Position numbers and translations under genes: made by a program
NCBI GenBank assembly: GCA_964446655.1
Contig: CAYUPL010000008.1
Coordinates: 1 to 64,000, forward strand
Source of the DNA: Desulfopila_A sp964446655
GTDB lineage: Bacteria > Desulfobacterota > Desulfobulbia > Desulfobulbales > Desulfocapsaceae
Direction: 5' to 3'
DNA: 64,000 nucleotides
Notes under the pieces: model-generated
What the model saw: only the letters and a program-made list of their open reading frames with translations
What the model was told of the DNA's origin: nothing
Databases searched by the model: none
Part shown: positions 17,712 through 26,834 of the stretch, one piece after another
How the letters are laid out: each line of letters starts with the position of its first letter
How positions within the stretch are numbered: position 1 is the first letter of the stretch

Positions 17712-18458
17712 CTATCCCGTATTTAACTGCGCTCCGGTTCGACCGAAACGCCGCTCTCGCCGCTGATACTCCTCCAGGGATTGCATAAAAGCTTCTTTCC
17801 TGTAATCCGGCCACATAACGTCCGTGAAAACTATCTCTGCATATGACGTCTGCCATAAAAGAAAATTCGACAGCCGTTTCTCCCCCCCTGTTCGTATTAA
17901 AAGATCAGGATCGGGCAAACCGGCGGTATAGAGATGATCCGACACCAGACTTTTATTGATCTCATCTACTTCCAGATCACCATTCCGGCACTTTTCGGCA
18001 ATCACCTTTACGGCATTGACAATTTCATCCTGGCCGCCATAGCTGAGAGCCAGGTTCAGAATGAGTTTTTTATTATCTCTGGTCTTTTCAATAGATTCAA
18101 GCAACACGGCACGCACTCCGGCAGGCATCCGTTGTAGATCTCCTATACAGCAGAGTCGGATATCATTGGCGAGCATCCTGGACAGTTCAGATTCCAGATA
18201 GTTTTGCAGAATAGTCATGAGTCCCGTCACTTCACCGTCGGGACGTTTCCAGTTTTCGCTGGAGAAGGCGTACAGAGTCAGTATTTCGATGCCTGTTTCC
18301 GCGGCGACCTCGACAATTTCTCGAACTGAAGATGCACCAACCTTGTGGCCGTAGAGTCTCGGTTTTTTACGTTTTTCCGCCCATCTACCGTTCCCGTCCA
18401 TGACAATGGCAACATGACGGGGCAACCTTGCTTCTTCATGTGCAGGATCCGTTGGCAT
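17712..18458 (-). CDS. uppS: Undecaprenyl diphosphate synthase
   Basis: A 248-residue cis-prenyltransferase making the C55 lipid carrier precursor for peptidoglycan and O-antigen. The N-terminal motif HVAIVMDGNGRWA contains the catalytic Asp; GHKVGASSVREIVE, TLYAFSSENWKRP and the C-terminal DLLIRTGGEKRLSNFL and SYAEIVFTD blocks match the family. ATG 18458 is preferred over an in-frame TTG at 18470; neither has a strong ribosome site. It begins the uppS-cdsA-dxr-rseP envelope run. Confidence 0.95.
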   Translation of the reverse strand: MPTDPAHEEARLPRHVAIVMDGNGRWAEKRKKPRLYGHKVGASSVREIVEVAAETGIEILTLYAFSSENWKRPDGEVTGLMTILQNYLESELSRMLANDIRLCCIGDLQRMPAGVRAVLLESIEKTRDNKKLILNLALSYGGQDEIVNAVKVIAEKCRNGDLEVDEINKSLVSDHLYTAGLPDPDLLIRTGGEKRLSNFLLWQTSYAEIVFTDVMWPDYRKEAFMQSLEEYQRRERRFGRTGAQLNTG

Positions 18459-18529
18459 AGTACAATACAATTAAACACATTCAGTTACAGAGAACGTCCC
18501 CCAAAAGGGGTCCTCAGAAGGGAAAATAT

Positions 18530-19084
18530 TTAGACGGCCATGACTTCTTTTTCTTTAGAGGCGGTAATGTCGTCAATCTGTTTGATATAGGAGTCTGTTT
18601 CGCTCTGAGCCTCATCCTGAAGCTTGAACAAATCATCTTCAGAAATTTCTTTATCTTTTTTCTGCTTTTTCAGGGTGTCGATTGCATCACGCCTTGCACT
18701 TCGAATTGCTACGCGAAATTCTTCGGCAACTTTTTTAACCTGCTTCACCAGTTCCTTGCGCCTCTCTTCAGTGAGCTGTGGAATGTTGAGACGGATAATC
18801 TTCCCGTCACTCACCGGTGTCAGCCCTATGCTTGCCTTCAGAAGTGCTTTTTCTATTGCCGGCAGCATCTGTGGGTCCCAGGGCTGAATGGCAATCATTC
18901 TGCTTTCCGGGATGGTCAGTGTGCCAACTTGATTAAGAGGTAGCAAACTACCATAGGCATCGACCATGATACCCTCCAGAAGAGCCAATGAAGCTCTTCC
19001 TGTTCTAACTTTGGAAAGCTCGACCTTAAAAGTATCGACGCTTTTTTCCATCTTCTCAGACATCTCGAGTATCACATCGCTCAT
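18530..19084 (-). CDS. frr: Ribosome recycling factor
   Basis: A 184-residue RRF that, with EF-G, splits post-termination ribosomes. The helical arm includes SKVRTGRASLALLEGI, and the middle beta domain PESRMIAIQPWD; the C-terminal helix KQKKDKEISEDDLFKLQDEAQ is typical. Start 19084 follows AAGGGGAAAG closely and gives standard length; longer in-frame starts run into the upstream spacer. It follows pyrH, as in most bacteria. Confidence 0.96.
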   Translation of the reverse strand: MSDVILEMSEKMEKSVDTFKVELSKVRTGRASLALLEGIMVDAYGSLLPLNQVGTLTIPESRMIAIQPWDPQMLPAIEKALLKASIGLTPVSDGKIIRLNIPQLTEERRKELVKQVKKVAEEFRVAIRSARRDAIDTLKKQKKDKEISEDDLFKLQDEAQSETDSYIKQIDDITASKEKEVMAV

Positions 19085-19122
19085 TGTCTTTCCCCTTCTT
19101 GTCCGGTGCTTGTCCTTGACTG

Positions 19123-19836
19123 CTATACACTGATAATAGTACCGATGGTCTGTCCGCACACAGCCTTCAGGATATTGCCGCGTGTGTTCATATTGAGAAC
19201 CAGAATAGACTTTTTATCTCCTTTTGCAAGAGCAATTCCGGTAGCATCCATGACTCGTAAATTTTTTATAAGGACCTCATCATAAGTCAGGCGATCATAC
19301 TTTACGGCATCTTTATAAAGAACAGGATCTTTGTCAAATACACCATCTACCTTTGTGGCCTTAATAATGAGATCGGCATTGATCTCAAGGGCTCGCAGAA
19401 CACCTGCTGAATCCGTGGTAAAATATGGATTCCCCGTTCCGGCGGCAAAAATCACAGCTCGGCCTTTTTCAAGATGACGTGTCGCTCTTCTTCTTATATA
19501 CGGCTCACATACAGACTGCATAGGAATTGCGGACATAACCCTGGTGTCAACCCCAACGCGTTCAAGGGCATCCTGCAAAGCGAGGCTATTCATCACAGTT
19601 GCCAGCATGCCCATGTTGTCGGCTGTAGCTCTGTCCATCCCTTTACTGGCGCCGGCAACACCTCGAAAAATATTGCCGGCTCCGATAACAATACCGGGTT
19701 GAACGCCCAGTTCTATAATTTCCCTGATCTCTTCTGCAACGTAGGCTATGACATCGGTGTTGATTCCAAAGGAATCCTCGCCCATCAGTGCTTCGCCACT
19801 GAGTTTCAACAATACTCGTCCATACTCTATGTGCAT
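19123..19836 (-). CDS. pyrH: UMP kinase
   Basis: A 237-residue hexameric UMP kinase of the amino-acid-kinase fold, phosphorylating UMP to UDP. Marks are LKLSGEALMG, VIGAGNIFRG, ADNMGMLATVMNSLAL, FAAGTGNPYFTTD and KVDGVFDKDP. ATG 19836 has GGAG 8 bases upstream; an in-frame TTG at 19854 is less likely. It lies in the conserved rpsB-tsf-pyrH-frr order. Confidence 0.96.
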   Translation of the reverse strand: MHIEYGRVLLKLSGEALMGEDSFGINTDVIAYVAEEIREIIELGVQPGIVIGAGNIFRGVAGASKGMDRATADNMGMLATVMNSLALQDALERVGVDTRVMSAIPMQSVCEPYIRRRATRHLEKGRAVIFAAGTGNPYFTTDSAGVLRALEINADLIIKATKVDGVFDKDPVLYKDAVKYDRLTYDEVLIKNLRVMDATGIALAKGDKKSILVLNMNTRGNILKAVCGQTIGTIISV

Positions 19837-19911
19837 CGCAGGAACTCCACTCAAATTGGAAAAAGAGAAACAGGTTACAATACGTCTCCGGTGCTACCGT
19901 GCCGCGACAGA

Positions 19912-20508
19912 TTATTCCTCACCTATCTGAAATCTGGCAAAACGTTTGATACTTATGTTTTCGCCCATTTTTCCAACAAGCTCGGTAAGGATATCCTGAA
20001 TGGAGCGTTCTGGGTCTTTAACAAATTTCTGCTCAAGCAGAACAATTTCAGAGATAAATTTTTCTACTTTCCCAGTGACCATTTTCTCAACGATATTTTC
20101 GGGCTTGCCGGAGTCAAGGGCTTGCTGAATATAGATATCTTTTTCTCTTGTAACAACGTCTTGAGGTACTTCTTCACGTGTTACCGAAACAGGACTGGAA
20201 GCGGCAATATGCATGGCAATGTCTTTTGCAAACTCTACAAACTGATCTGTTTTGGCTACAAAATCAGTCTCACAGCCGACCTCAACCATAACACCAAGTT
20301 TTCCACCGGCGTGGATATATGTGGCGATAACACCTTCACTCGTTGCGCGTCCTGCACGTTTAGCGGCAACTGCCAGCCCTTTCTGACGAAGAAGGTCGAT
20401 GGCTTTTTCCATATCACCATTTGTTTCGGTGAGTGCCTTTTTACAATCCATCATTCCGGCAGCTGTTTTGTCACGCAATTCTTTTACCATCTTGCTGGTA
20501 ATACTCAT
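19912..20508 (-). CDS. tsf: Elongation factor Ts (short form)
   Basis: A 198-residue nucleotide-exchange factor for EF-Tu. The N-terminal UBA-like module runs to about residue 50 (VKELRDKTAAGMMDCKKAL), followed by one core subdomain with EVGCETDFVAK. It is the short type with a single dimerisation core, as in Thermus, rather than the longer E. coli form of about 283. The C-terminus ends in the family-typical FARFQIGEE. It lies 72 bp after rpsB. Confidence 0.96.
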   Translation of the reverse strand: MSITSKMVKELRDKTAAGMMDCKKALTETNGDMEKAIDLLRQKGLAVAAKRAGRATSEGVIATYIHAGGKLGVMVEVGCETDFVAKTDQFVEFAKDIAMHIAASSPVSVTREEVPQDVVTREKDIYIQQALDSGKPENIVEKMVTGKVEKFISEIVLLEQKFVKDPERSIQDILTELVGKMGENISIKRFARFQIGEE

Positions 20509-20580
20509 GGCAAACCTCCTCTATTTATAATGCCATCCGGCATTTTCAAGCTTTTTAGTGAACAACTTCAAGCTTCAACT

Positions 20581-21369
20581 CTACTCCGCCGATTGCTCGG
20601 TTTCACTCTCCGTAGTAGCTGCTGCAGCGGTTTCTGCATTGTCATGTACGGCAGCCATGGCTTCCTCTGAGGCATCTTCCCCGTCTCTGGCAGCCTGGCC
20701 GCGAAGGACGGCCTCGGCAATATAGCTGGAAACCAAACGAATAGAGCGAATGGCATCGTCATTACCAGGTATTAAATAATCAACACCATCAGGATCACAG
20801 TTAGTGTCGATGATAGCAACAACAGGAATGCCGAGTTTTTTGGCTTCACTGATACCGATTGATTCCTTACGGGGGTCGACAACAAAAATAACAGTGGGTA
20901 AGGTACGCATATCCTTGATACCACCAATATTTCTTTCAAGTTTGATACGCTCTTTTTCCATTAAAAGAATTTCTTTTTTCGGGAAGCGATTAATTGAGCC
21001 GTCCTCCTGCATGGATTCAATGGACTTTAAACGATCAATACTGTTTTTGATTGTTTGAAAATTGGTAAGCATACCTCCAAGCCAACGATGATCTACATAA
21101 AACATGCCGCATCGTCGGGCTTCTTCTTTAATAATAGCCTGTGCCTGCCTCTTGGTGCCGACGAAAAGAATACTTCCACCTCGAGCAGCTTCTTTTTCAA
21201 TAAAGGCACAAGCTCTATCAAAAAGCTTTTTGGTTCGGTCTAGATTGATAATATAGATACCATTCCTTGGACCATAGATATACGGTTTCATTTTGGGATT
21301 CCAACGACGCGTTTGATGGCCGAAGTGAAGCCCAGCCTGCAGCATTTCCTTTACAGTTGCATTTGCCAT
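20581..21369 (-). CDS. rpsB: 30S ribosomal protein S2
   Basis: A 262-residue S2 with AGLHFGHQTRRWNPKMKPYI at the N-terminus, VDHRWLGGMLTNF in the middle and IVDTNCDP-type sequence (IIDTNCDPDGVDYLIPGNDD) near residue 200. The C-terminal 35 residues are an Ala/Glu-rich tail longer than in E. coli. It heads the rpsB-tsf-pyrH-frr cluster; the 183 bp upstream should hold its promoter, but I could not pick one with confidence. Confidence 0.97.
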   Translation of the reverse strand: MANATVKEMLQAGLHFGHQTRRWNPKMKPYIYGPRNGIYIINLDRTKKLFDRACAFIEKEAARGGSILFVGTKRQAQAIIKEEARRCGMFYVDHRWLGGMLTNFQTIKNSIDRLKSIESMQEDGSINRFPKKEILLMEKERIKLERNIGGIKDMRTLPTVIFVVDPRKESIGISEAKKLGIPVVAIIDTNCDPDGVDYLIPGNDDAIRSIRLVSSYIAEAVLRGQAARDGEDASEEAMAAVHDNAETAAAATTESETEQSAE

Positions 21370-21552
21370 GCTAATTCTCCTATTCTGGTTATTCCTCCAT
21401 CCCCAGTAATCATCTGTCGAAAGACGACACCAGTTTTTCAGGGATGTGTGTGTTTGGCGGAGCGAAAATACCCCGCATCAGTACAACAGTAAAACGTCCA
21501 TTTTTACCACCGGATGCTGAATATTGCAAGAACTCCTCACAGCAGACTCTAT

Positions 21553-22308
21553 TTAACGGCATATTAATGATGATTTTCCGGTCAGGATATGTTTGAGCCA
21601 CTCAAAACCAAATTTCAAAAGCTCGGTATCATCTTCTCCTATCCTTTTCCTTTGATCTTTATCAAGGCGAAACTGAAATACTAATTTCCCCTGATCGACA
21701 AACAGCCTGAAGCCGTCTATATCGTAGCATACCATGAAAGCAAGACGCTGTTTATCTCCGCCACTCCCCTCACCTTTCCAGGGATTAGTGGAAAAAAGCG
21801 TATCCAATTCCCCCCAAAGATCGTTCATCAGGTTATACGGCTGAAGCTTCTGTTGACGCACCCATTGCGCAACTGTCTGCAATGTTGTCTCTTCATGTCC
21901 AAGACAGTAATCATGGCGCACCAGGAAATAAAAATCCTGATCTTGACCAGGTAAGGGCGTACGATCAACGGCACGTTCAAGAGGATAGGTTCTGCAGGCC
22001 GAGGGACGATCAGGATATACACTGCAGCCGGCATTGTTGAGAAAAGGACAGCATGAATGAAGATCGAGCTTGAGCATCACGCTGGGAAAATATGGGTTAG
22101 CTCCTCTGCAAACATGTGTATATTGATGCAAAAATTGTGACGAACTGATACCGAGAATGTTTTTCAACCTTATAATATCATATGGGAAAAGTTGCATCTC
22201 GACATCTTTACAACATCTTGTAAAACAAGCCACTTTATCGTGACAAGCAAACTGAAAAGATGTTTTACCTAACGGTTTCATTCCCGGCGGAAATGTTTTT
22301 TCCATCAT
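21553..22308 (-). CDS. YkgJ-family cysteine cluster protein
   Basis: A 251-residue protein of the YkgJ/UPF0153 zinc- or iron-binding family. The N-terminal half has the characteristic cysteine spacing: FACHDKVACFTRCCKD, then CCPFLNNAGCSVYPDRPSACRTYPL. Family function is unknown; a metal-binding role is inferred from the cysteines. The C-terminal half has no recognised domain. A GGAGGA precedes two consecutive ATG codons. It sits alone between the alpha-operon terminator and rpsB, an insertion into otherwise translation-related genes. Confidence 0.82.
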   Translation of the reverse strand: MMEKTFPPGMKPLGKTSFQFACHDKVACFTRCCKDVEMQLFPYDIIRLKNILGISSSQFLHQYTHVCRGANPYFPSVMLKLDLHSCCPFLNNAGCSVYPDRPSACRTYPLERAVDRTPLPGQDQDFYFLVRHDYCLGHEETTLQTVAQWVRQQKLQPYNLMNDLWGELDTLFSTNPWKGEGSGGDKQRLAFMVCYDIDGFRLFVDQGKLVFQFRLDKDQRKRIGEDDTELLKFGFEWLKHILTGKSSLICR

Positions 22309-22342
22309 TCCTCCATACCTAAAAAAATACTGCGGAACGTTT

Positions 22343-22386
22343 TACAAAAAAAAAGCTGACTTGAATACACGACTCAAGTCAGCTTT
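22343..22386 (-). terminator. Intrinsic terminator of the ribosomal super-cluster
   Basis: AAAGCTGACTTGA (22352-22364) and TCAAGTCAGCTTT (22374-22386) form a perfect 13-bp stem around 9 bases; on the minus strand the stem is followed by a run of eight T. It lies 24 bp after the rplQ stop codon. Confidence 0.92.
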
Positions 22387-22409
22387 ATTTTTAAGCAATA
22401 GAAGCGAAT

Positions 22410-22799
22410 CTATTCCTCTGCTTCGTCCTCTCCAAGGTCCTCTTCGTACCCGACAAGCTCTATAATAGCCATGGTCGCAGCATCGCCCTGCCGTACACCA
22501 GTCTTGATAATCCTGGTGTAGCCGCCACTGCGATCAGCAAACTGGGTGGAGATTTGATCAAATAACTTAGCTACGGTTTCCTTACTGGTAAGATAGCTCA
22601 AGGCCTGTCTTCTGGCATGAAGATCTCCACGCTTGGCAAGAGTGATCATCTTTTCTGCAATCGGCCTTACTTCTTTTGCTTTCTCCGCAGTAGTAACAAT
22701 ACGCTCGTGCTCAAACAGCGATGTGACCATATTCCTGAACATTGCTTCTCTATGAGAGCTGGTACGTCCAAGTTTTCTGCCGGATTTTTTATGTCTCAT
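22410..22799 (-). CDS. rplQ: 50S ribosomal protein L17
   Basis: A 129-residue L17, a 23S rRNA-binding protein near the exit tunnel. It opens with MRHKKSGRKLGRTSSHREAM, then TTAEKAKEVRPIAEKMITLAK, and ends with an acidic tail (EEDLGEDEAEE). It is the last gene of the alpha operon, directly after rpoA and before the terminator at 22343-22386. Confidence 0.97.
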   Translation of the reverse strand: MRHKKSGRKLGRTSSHREAMFRNMVTSLFEHERIVTTAEKAKEVRPIAEKMITLAKRGDLHARRQALSYLTSKETVAKLFDQISTQFADRSGGYTRIIKTGVRQGDAATMAIIELVGYEEDLGEDEAEE

Positions 22800-22870
22800 T
22801 TATCTGTCCTCAACTCTATGCTGGTTATCTCAATTGTCTGCTCTTAGATACGGTACGGACATATCCCGGG

Positions 22871-23911
22871 TTATTCATCATCACCGGATGTTCTATCAGG
22901 AGGAGTCCAACTCTCAAATTTCATTCCCAGAGTCAAACCCATTTCAGAAAGTAATGCTTTTATCTCATTAAGTGATTTACGCCCAAAATTTTTGGTTTTT
23001 AACATTTCCTGATCGGTTTTCTGGGCAAGATCGCCAATGAAATGAATTTCTGCATTTTTAAGGCAGTTAGCCGAACGTACAGACAATTCGAGATCTTCAA
23101 CCGGCTTATCAAGATAAGGGTTGAGCGGTTCACTGTCCTGCTCTTCTTCATCAGCTTTTTCAGGCTCCGCTGCTTCTTCATCAAAATTAATAAAAAGAGT
23201 CATCTGCTCTTTCAAAATTTTGGCTGCATAAGCAAGAGCACTTTCCGGCCTGATAGAACCATCCGTTTCAATCTCCAAGGTAAGCTTATCGTAATCGGTT
23301 CGTTGTCCTACCCTTGCCTGCGAAGCAACGTACTGTATGCTTTTTATGGGAGTAAAGATGGCATCAATCGGGATCTGACCAATAGTGAGGTTTTCTTTAT
23401 CCTGCTGTTCAGCAGGCTGATAGCCTTTCCCCCACGCAACCGTCATTTCTGCAACAAAAGCTATGTCGCCGGTGAGTGTGCAGATTGGCTGATCGGGATT
23501 CATGATTTCCACCATATCGCCTGAGCTGATAATATCGCCGGCGGTAACAACACATGGTCCTTTCTTTTCTATACGAACCACTTCAGTTTCATCGCTGTTC
23601 AGCTTAGTACGAATCTGCTTGATGTTCAGGATAATCTCGCTGACATCCTCGGAAATGTCCTTCATTGAGGTAAATTCGTGTAATGCGCCTTCAATTTTGA
23701 TGCTGGTGATTGCAGCACCTTGGATGGCGGAAAGAAGTATACGTCTCAATGAATTGCCAATTGTGGTTGCAAAACCTCTTTCAAGCGGCTGGCAGGCAAA
23801 CTTTCCATAGTGGTCGGAATGGCTCTCTTTATCCACTTCGATTCTTTCCGGTGCTATAAGTTCATGCCAGTTCCGATAAAAGGGGATATTTTCGTCGACA
23901 ATCTGGGTCAT
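22871..23911 (-). CDS. rpoA: RNA polymerase alpha subunit
   Basis: A 346-residue alpha subunit. The N-terminal dimerisation domain (about 1-230) contains GFATTIGNSLRRILLSAIQGAA and EFTSMKDISEDVSEIILN. An acidic linker (about 240-262, rich in Glu/Asp) leads to the C-terminal domain with two helix-hairpin-helix segments, LELSVRSANCLKNAEI and KNFGRKSLNEI, that bind UP elements and activators. The tail (ESWTPPDRTSGDDE) is slightly longer than in E. coli. SD AAGGA precedes ATG by 6 bases. Confidence 0.97.
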   Translation of the reverse strand: MTQIVDENIPFYRNWHELIAPERIEVDKESHSDHYGKFACQPLERGFATTIGNSLRRILLSAIQGAAITSIKIEGALHEFTSMKDISEDVSEIILNIKQIRTKLNSDETEVVRIEKKGPCVVTAGDIISSGDMVEIMNPDQPICTLTGDIAFVAEMTVAWGKGYQPAEQQDKENLTIGQIPIDAIFTPIKSIQYVASQARVGQRTDYDKLTLEIETDGSIRPESALAYAAKILKEQMTLFINFDEEAAEPEKADEEEQDSEPLNPYLDKPVEDLELSVRSANCLKNAEIHFIGDLAQKTDQEMLKTKNFGRKSLNEIKALLSEMGLTLGMKFESWTPPDRTSGDDE

Positions 23912-24069
23912 ATAAATCCTTCTTTTTTTCTACGACTTTTAAAAGCGTAAAAACCCTAAAGGGATGACATCTTCTCCCGTTTTACCGAGATGATATGTCA
24001 ATCCGAATAAGGCACTCTTTTGTGGAGGACCGGTAAAAGTTTAACACTGATACCGGCCATATAAGACTT

Positions 24070-24699
24070 TTACTTGGAGTAAAGCTCGACTATCAGTTGC
24101 TCCTGAATAGGCATGGTCAGTTCATCGCGTTGCGGCAACGCTTTTACCGTAGCCTTGAAATTATCTTTATCAAGTTCAATCCAGCTCGGCACGCCTCTCC
24201 TCGCTACAGCCTCAAGACTCTCATTGATTAAGGTATTCGCTCTGCTTTTTTCCTTGATAGTCAGTATATCATCAGCAGAAACCAGAAAAGATGGAATATC
24301 AACTTTTCTCCCATTAACCATAACATGTTTATGCCTTACAAGCTGTCGTGCTTGATTTCTGGAAGAAGCAAAACCAGCTCGAAAGACAACATTGTCGAGA
24401 CGCCTTTCCAGCATGACCAGAAGGTTGTCGCCAGTGACACCTTTTTGTCTTTCAGCGTTCCTGAATGTAAGACGAAACTGTTTTTCCAGCATCCCGTACA
24501 TTGATTTTACTTTTTGCTTCTCCCGGAGCTGGACAGCATAATCAGACATTTTCCGGAAACGTGACTGGCCGTGCTGACCAGGCCCAAAGGCACGCCTTTC
24601 AAAAGAACATTTATCGGAATAACACCTGTCACCTTTCAAAAACAATTTCAAATTTTCACGCCTGCACCGTCTGCATGCAGTACCTATATTTCTAGCCAA
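24070..24699 (-). CDS. rpsD: 30S ribosomal protein S4 (zinc form)
   Basis: A 209-residue S4, which nucleates 16S rRNA folding. The N-terminus carries four cysteines (ACRRCRREN and DRCYSDKC) expected to bind zinc, as in Thermus S4. The S4 RNA-binding domain includes RLDNVVFRAGFASSRNQARQLV. The start codon is TTG at 24699 with GGAGG 6 bases upstream; no in-frame ATG exists nearby that keeps the conserved ARNIG start. Confidence 0.96.
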   Translation of the reverse strand: MARNIGTACRRCRRENLKLFLKGDRCYSDKCSFERRAFGPGQHGQSRFRKMSDYAVQLREKQKVKSMYGMLEKQFRLTFRNAERQKGVTGDNLLVMLERRLDNVVFRAGFASSRNQARQLVRHKHVMVNGRKVDIPSFLVSADDILTIKEKSRANTLINESLEAVARRGVPSWIELDKDNFKATVKALPQRDELTMPIQEQLIVELYSK

Positions 24700-24755
24700 C
24701 GTTGACCTCCACTCTTCTAATAGTTTTATTTGCCTGAATCAAGTGTGCATCACCT

Positions 24756-25154
24756 TTATACACGGCGACGCTTTGGAGGCTTGCATCCATTATGAGGAAC
24801 CGGTGTGACATCATAAATACGGCTCACTTCAAAACCTGTGTTGATAAGAGCTCGAAGTGCCGCCTCTCTTCCAGGCCCTGGGCCTTTGACTTTAACCTCA
24901 ATTTTTCTCATTCCCTGATCGGCAGCTTTTTTGGCGGCATCCGCCACTGCATTCTGAGCCGCAAAAGGTGTGCTTTTCCTTGATCCCTTGAAACCAAGAA
25001 CACCTGCACTGCACCAGGAAATGACATTCCCCTGCTTGTCTGAAATTGTTACTATGGTATTATTGAAGGTTGAATAAATGCTAACGACACCTTCAGGCAC
25101 GTTCTTTTTAACCTTCTTTTTCACTCGCGCCTCAGCACGTTTACCTTTTGCCAT
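24756..25154 (-). CDS. rpsK: 30S ribosomal protein S11
   Basis: A 132-residue S11 of the platform near the E site. The basic N-terminus is followed by VVSIYSTFNNTIVTISDKQG, FKGSRKSTPFAAQNAV and the conserved C-terminal DVTPVPHNGCKPPKRRRV. It lies between rpsM and rpsD in the alpha operon. Confidence 0.97.
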   Translation of the reverse strand: MAKGKRAEARVKKKVKKNVPEGVVSIYSTFNNTIVTISDKQGNVISWCSAGVLGFKGSRKSTPFAAQNAVADAAKKAADQGMRKIEVKVKGPGPGREAALRALINTGFEVSRIYDVTPVPHNGCKPPKRRRV

Positions 25155-25175
25155 TACAACACCTGTTAATAGTAA

Positions 25176-25544
25176 TTATTTTTTTCGTGCAGCAGCGCCA
25201 CGACGCGGCCCTTTTCTGGTGCGCGCATTTGTCTTCGTTTTTTGTCCACGACAGGGAAGACCCATGCGGTGTCGACGGCCTCTATAACAACCCAGATCCA
25301 TGAGCCTCTTGATATCCATAGAGACTTCACGGCGGCGATCACCTTCGACCATATATTGATCTTCGATAACTTTACGAATACGGTTTACATCATCACCATC
25401 AAGGTCGTCACTGCTCATTGTATACGGCAGATCTACCTTGTCGAGGATTTTTCTGGCAGAAGTTAATCCGATACCATGAATATAGGTCAAGGCTATGTCG
25501 ATATGTTTGTTCTTCGGTAAGTCGACTCCAGCTATACGTGCCAA
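25176..25544 (-). CDS. rpsM: 30S ribosomal protein S13
   Basis: A 122-residue S13 of the 30S head that contacts the 50S. Motifs are RIAGVDLPKNKHIDIALTYI, a helix-two-turn-helix GIGLTSARKIL, and the basic tail GLPCRGQKTKTNARTRKG. The start codon is TTG at 25544 with AAGGAG upstream; the reading frame has no ATG that preserves the conserved MARIAG start. It leads the alpha operon after rpmJ. Confidence 0.96.
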   Translation of the reverse strand: MARIAGVDLPKNKHIDIALTYIHGIGLTSARKILDKVDLPYTMSSDDLDGDDVNRIRKVIEDQYMVEGDRRREVSMDIKRLMDLGCYRGRRHRMGLPCRGQKTKTNARTRKGPRRGAAARKK

Positions 25545-25592
25545 AATATATCTCCTTAAACAAGTGGGAATAATCTAAGCGACAAAAATCTA

Positions 25593-25706
25593 TTATCCCT
25601 GTCTTTGCTTATGTTTTTTAATCTTACAGGAAACGCGAACAATTCCATCGCGCTTATAAACCTTACAGGAACTGCAAATTTTTTTAACGGATGATCGTAC
25701 TTTCAT
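25593..25706 (-). CDS. rpmJ: 50S ribosomal protein L36 (zinc form)
   Basis: A 37-residue L36 found by translating the gap between infA and rpsM: MKVRSSVKKICSSCKVY followed by KRDGIVRVSCKIKKHKQRQG. The three cysteines (11, 14, 27) and H32 make the zinc-binding C+ form. It stabilises the 23S rRNA core. ATG 25706, stop TAA 25593-25595. The position is the standard one in the spc/alpha junction. Confidence 0.96.
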   Translation of the reverse strand: MKVRSSVKKICSSCKVYKRDGIVRVSCKIKKHKQRQG

Positions 25707-25718
25707 AATTATTCTCTG

Positions 25719-25952
25719 CTATTTCTTTTTGGCGTTCTTTGCTCGGAAGGTTACTCTTCCACGCGTAAGATCGTAGGGTGATAATTCTATAGTTACTCTA
25801 TCACCAGGCAATATTTTAATAAAATGCATACGCATTTTCCCGGAAATATGTGCCAGTACCTTATGCCCATTGTCAAGTTCTACACGGAACATTGCGTTGG
25901 GTAATGGTTCAATTATCGTACCTTCTACTTCAATAGCTTCTTCTTTTGCCAT
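25719..25952 (-). CDS. infA: Translation initiation factor IF-1
   Basis: A 77-residue OB-fold protein that occupies the 30S A site during initiation. It shows EVEGTIIEPLPNAMFRVELDNG, LAHISGKMRMHFIKILPGDRVTIELSPYD (core residues in the family order) and the GRVTFR end. A GGAG lies just before ATG 25952. It follows map and precedes rpmJ. Confidence 0.96.
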   Translation of the reverse strand: MAKEEAIEVEGTIIEPLPNAMFRVELDNGHKVLAHISGKMRMHFIKILPGDRVTIELSPYDLTRGRVTFRAKNAKKK

Positions 25953-26036
25953 GGAGGCTCCTGAATATTTTAAGTATTAATTCAAAAACTCGTTATTATA
26001 ATCCATTTTCAAACAAAAGAGAAGCATTTTTTTATT

Positions 26037-26822
26037 TTACTCAAAATTCTCCCGAGAACTCAGCACCAGGGGGCCATTCGTCGTCACAGCAACAGAATGT
26101 TCAAAATGGGCAGACGGTAACTTGTCTGCCGTAATAACCGTCCAACCGTCTTTAAGCACTTTGACTTTATGTGTGCCTGCATTGACCATCGGTTCTATGG
26201 CAAATACCAGACCTTCCACTATTCGAGGAGAGCTGTCATCCTGCACAAAATTGGGAATTTCAGGTCCCTCATGCAACGATGCGCCTATACCATGACCGAC
26301 AAACTGACGCACTATTGAAAAACCCTGGTCTTCAACATAATTTTGTACTGCCGCGGATATGTCGGAGATACGATTTCCGATCTGAACTTTCTCTATGGCC
26401 AGCTCGAGAGATCTCCTGGTTACTTCAAGAAGCCTTGTTTTGGTCGAATCTATCTTTCCGACCGGCAAGGTTACGGCTGAATCACCAAAATAGCCCTTAT
26501 ACTCCACACCGAAATCGATGGAAATAATATCACCCCTCTTCAATTTGCATTTTTTGGAAGGTATGCCGTGTACAACCTGTTCATTGATGGAGACACACAA
26601 GCTGGCGGGAAAACCTCTGTATCCTTTAAATGCCGGACGAACGTTTTTGGTTTTACACAGATCTTCCGCAATTCTATCGAGTTCCCAAGTTGTCACACCA
26701 ATTTCGACATGTCGGGTGACAAGAGAAAGTGCTTCTGCGACAATCTGATTTGCTTCCTGCATGATGGCGATTTCGTCCTCATTTTTAACCACCATTGCTT
26801 TTGGTTCCTCAGCTCTTGACAT
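26037..26822 (-). CDS. map: Methionine aminopeptidase, type I
   Basis: A 261-residue dinuclear metallopeptidase removing the N-terminal Met from nascent proteins. Metal ligands are visible in order: Asp in SIDFGVEYKG, Asp in YFGDSAVT, His in GHGIGASLHEGP, Glu in FAIEPMVN and Glu in SAHFEHSVAVT. N-terminal NEQVVHGIPS supplies the substrate His. Length is the usual type Ia. It lies directly after secY. Confidence 0.96.
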   Translation of the reverse strand: MSRAEEPKAMVVKNEDEIAIMQEANQIVAEALSLVTRHVEIGVTTWELDRIAEDLCKTKNVRPAFKGYRGFPASLCVSINEQVVHGIPSKKCKLKRGDIISIDFGVEYKGYFGDSAVTLPVGKIDSTKTRLLEVTRRSLELAIEKVQIGNRISDISAAVQNYVEDQGFSIVRQFVGHGIGASLHEGPEIPNFVQDDSSPRIVEGLVFAIEPMVNAGTHKVKVLKDGWTVITADKLPSAHFEHSVAVTTNGPLVLSSRENFE

Positions 26823-26834
26823 ATTGCTGAACCT

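Noticed and set aside
21410..21601. A 63-codon minus-strand frame between ykgJ and rpsB
   Set aside because: It overlaps the ykgJ 3' end in another frame, has no ribosome site and no recognisable family sequence; it is probably chance.
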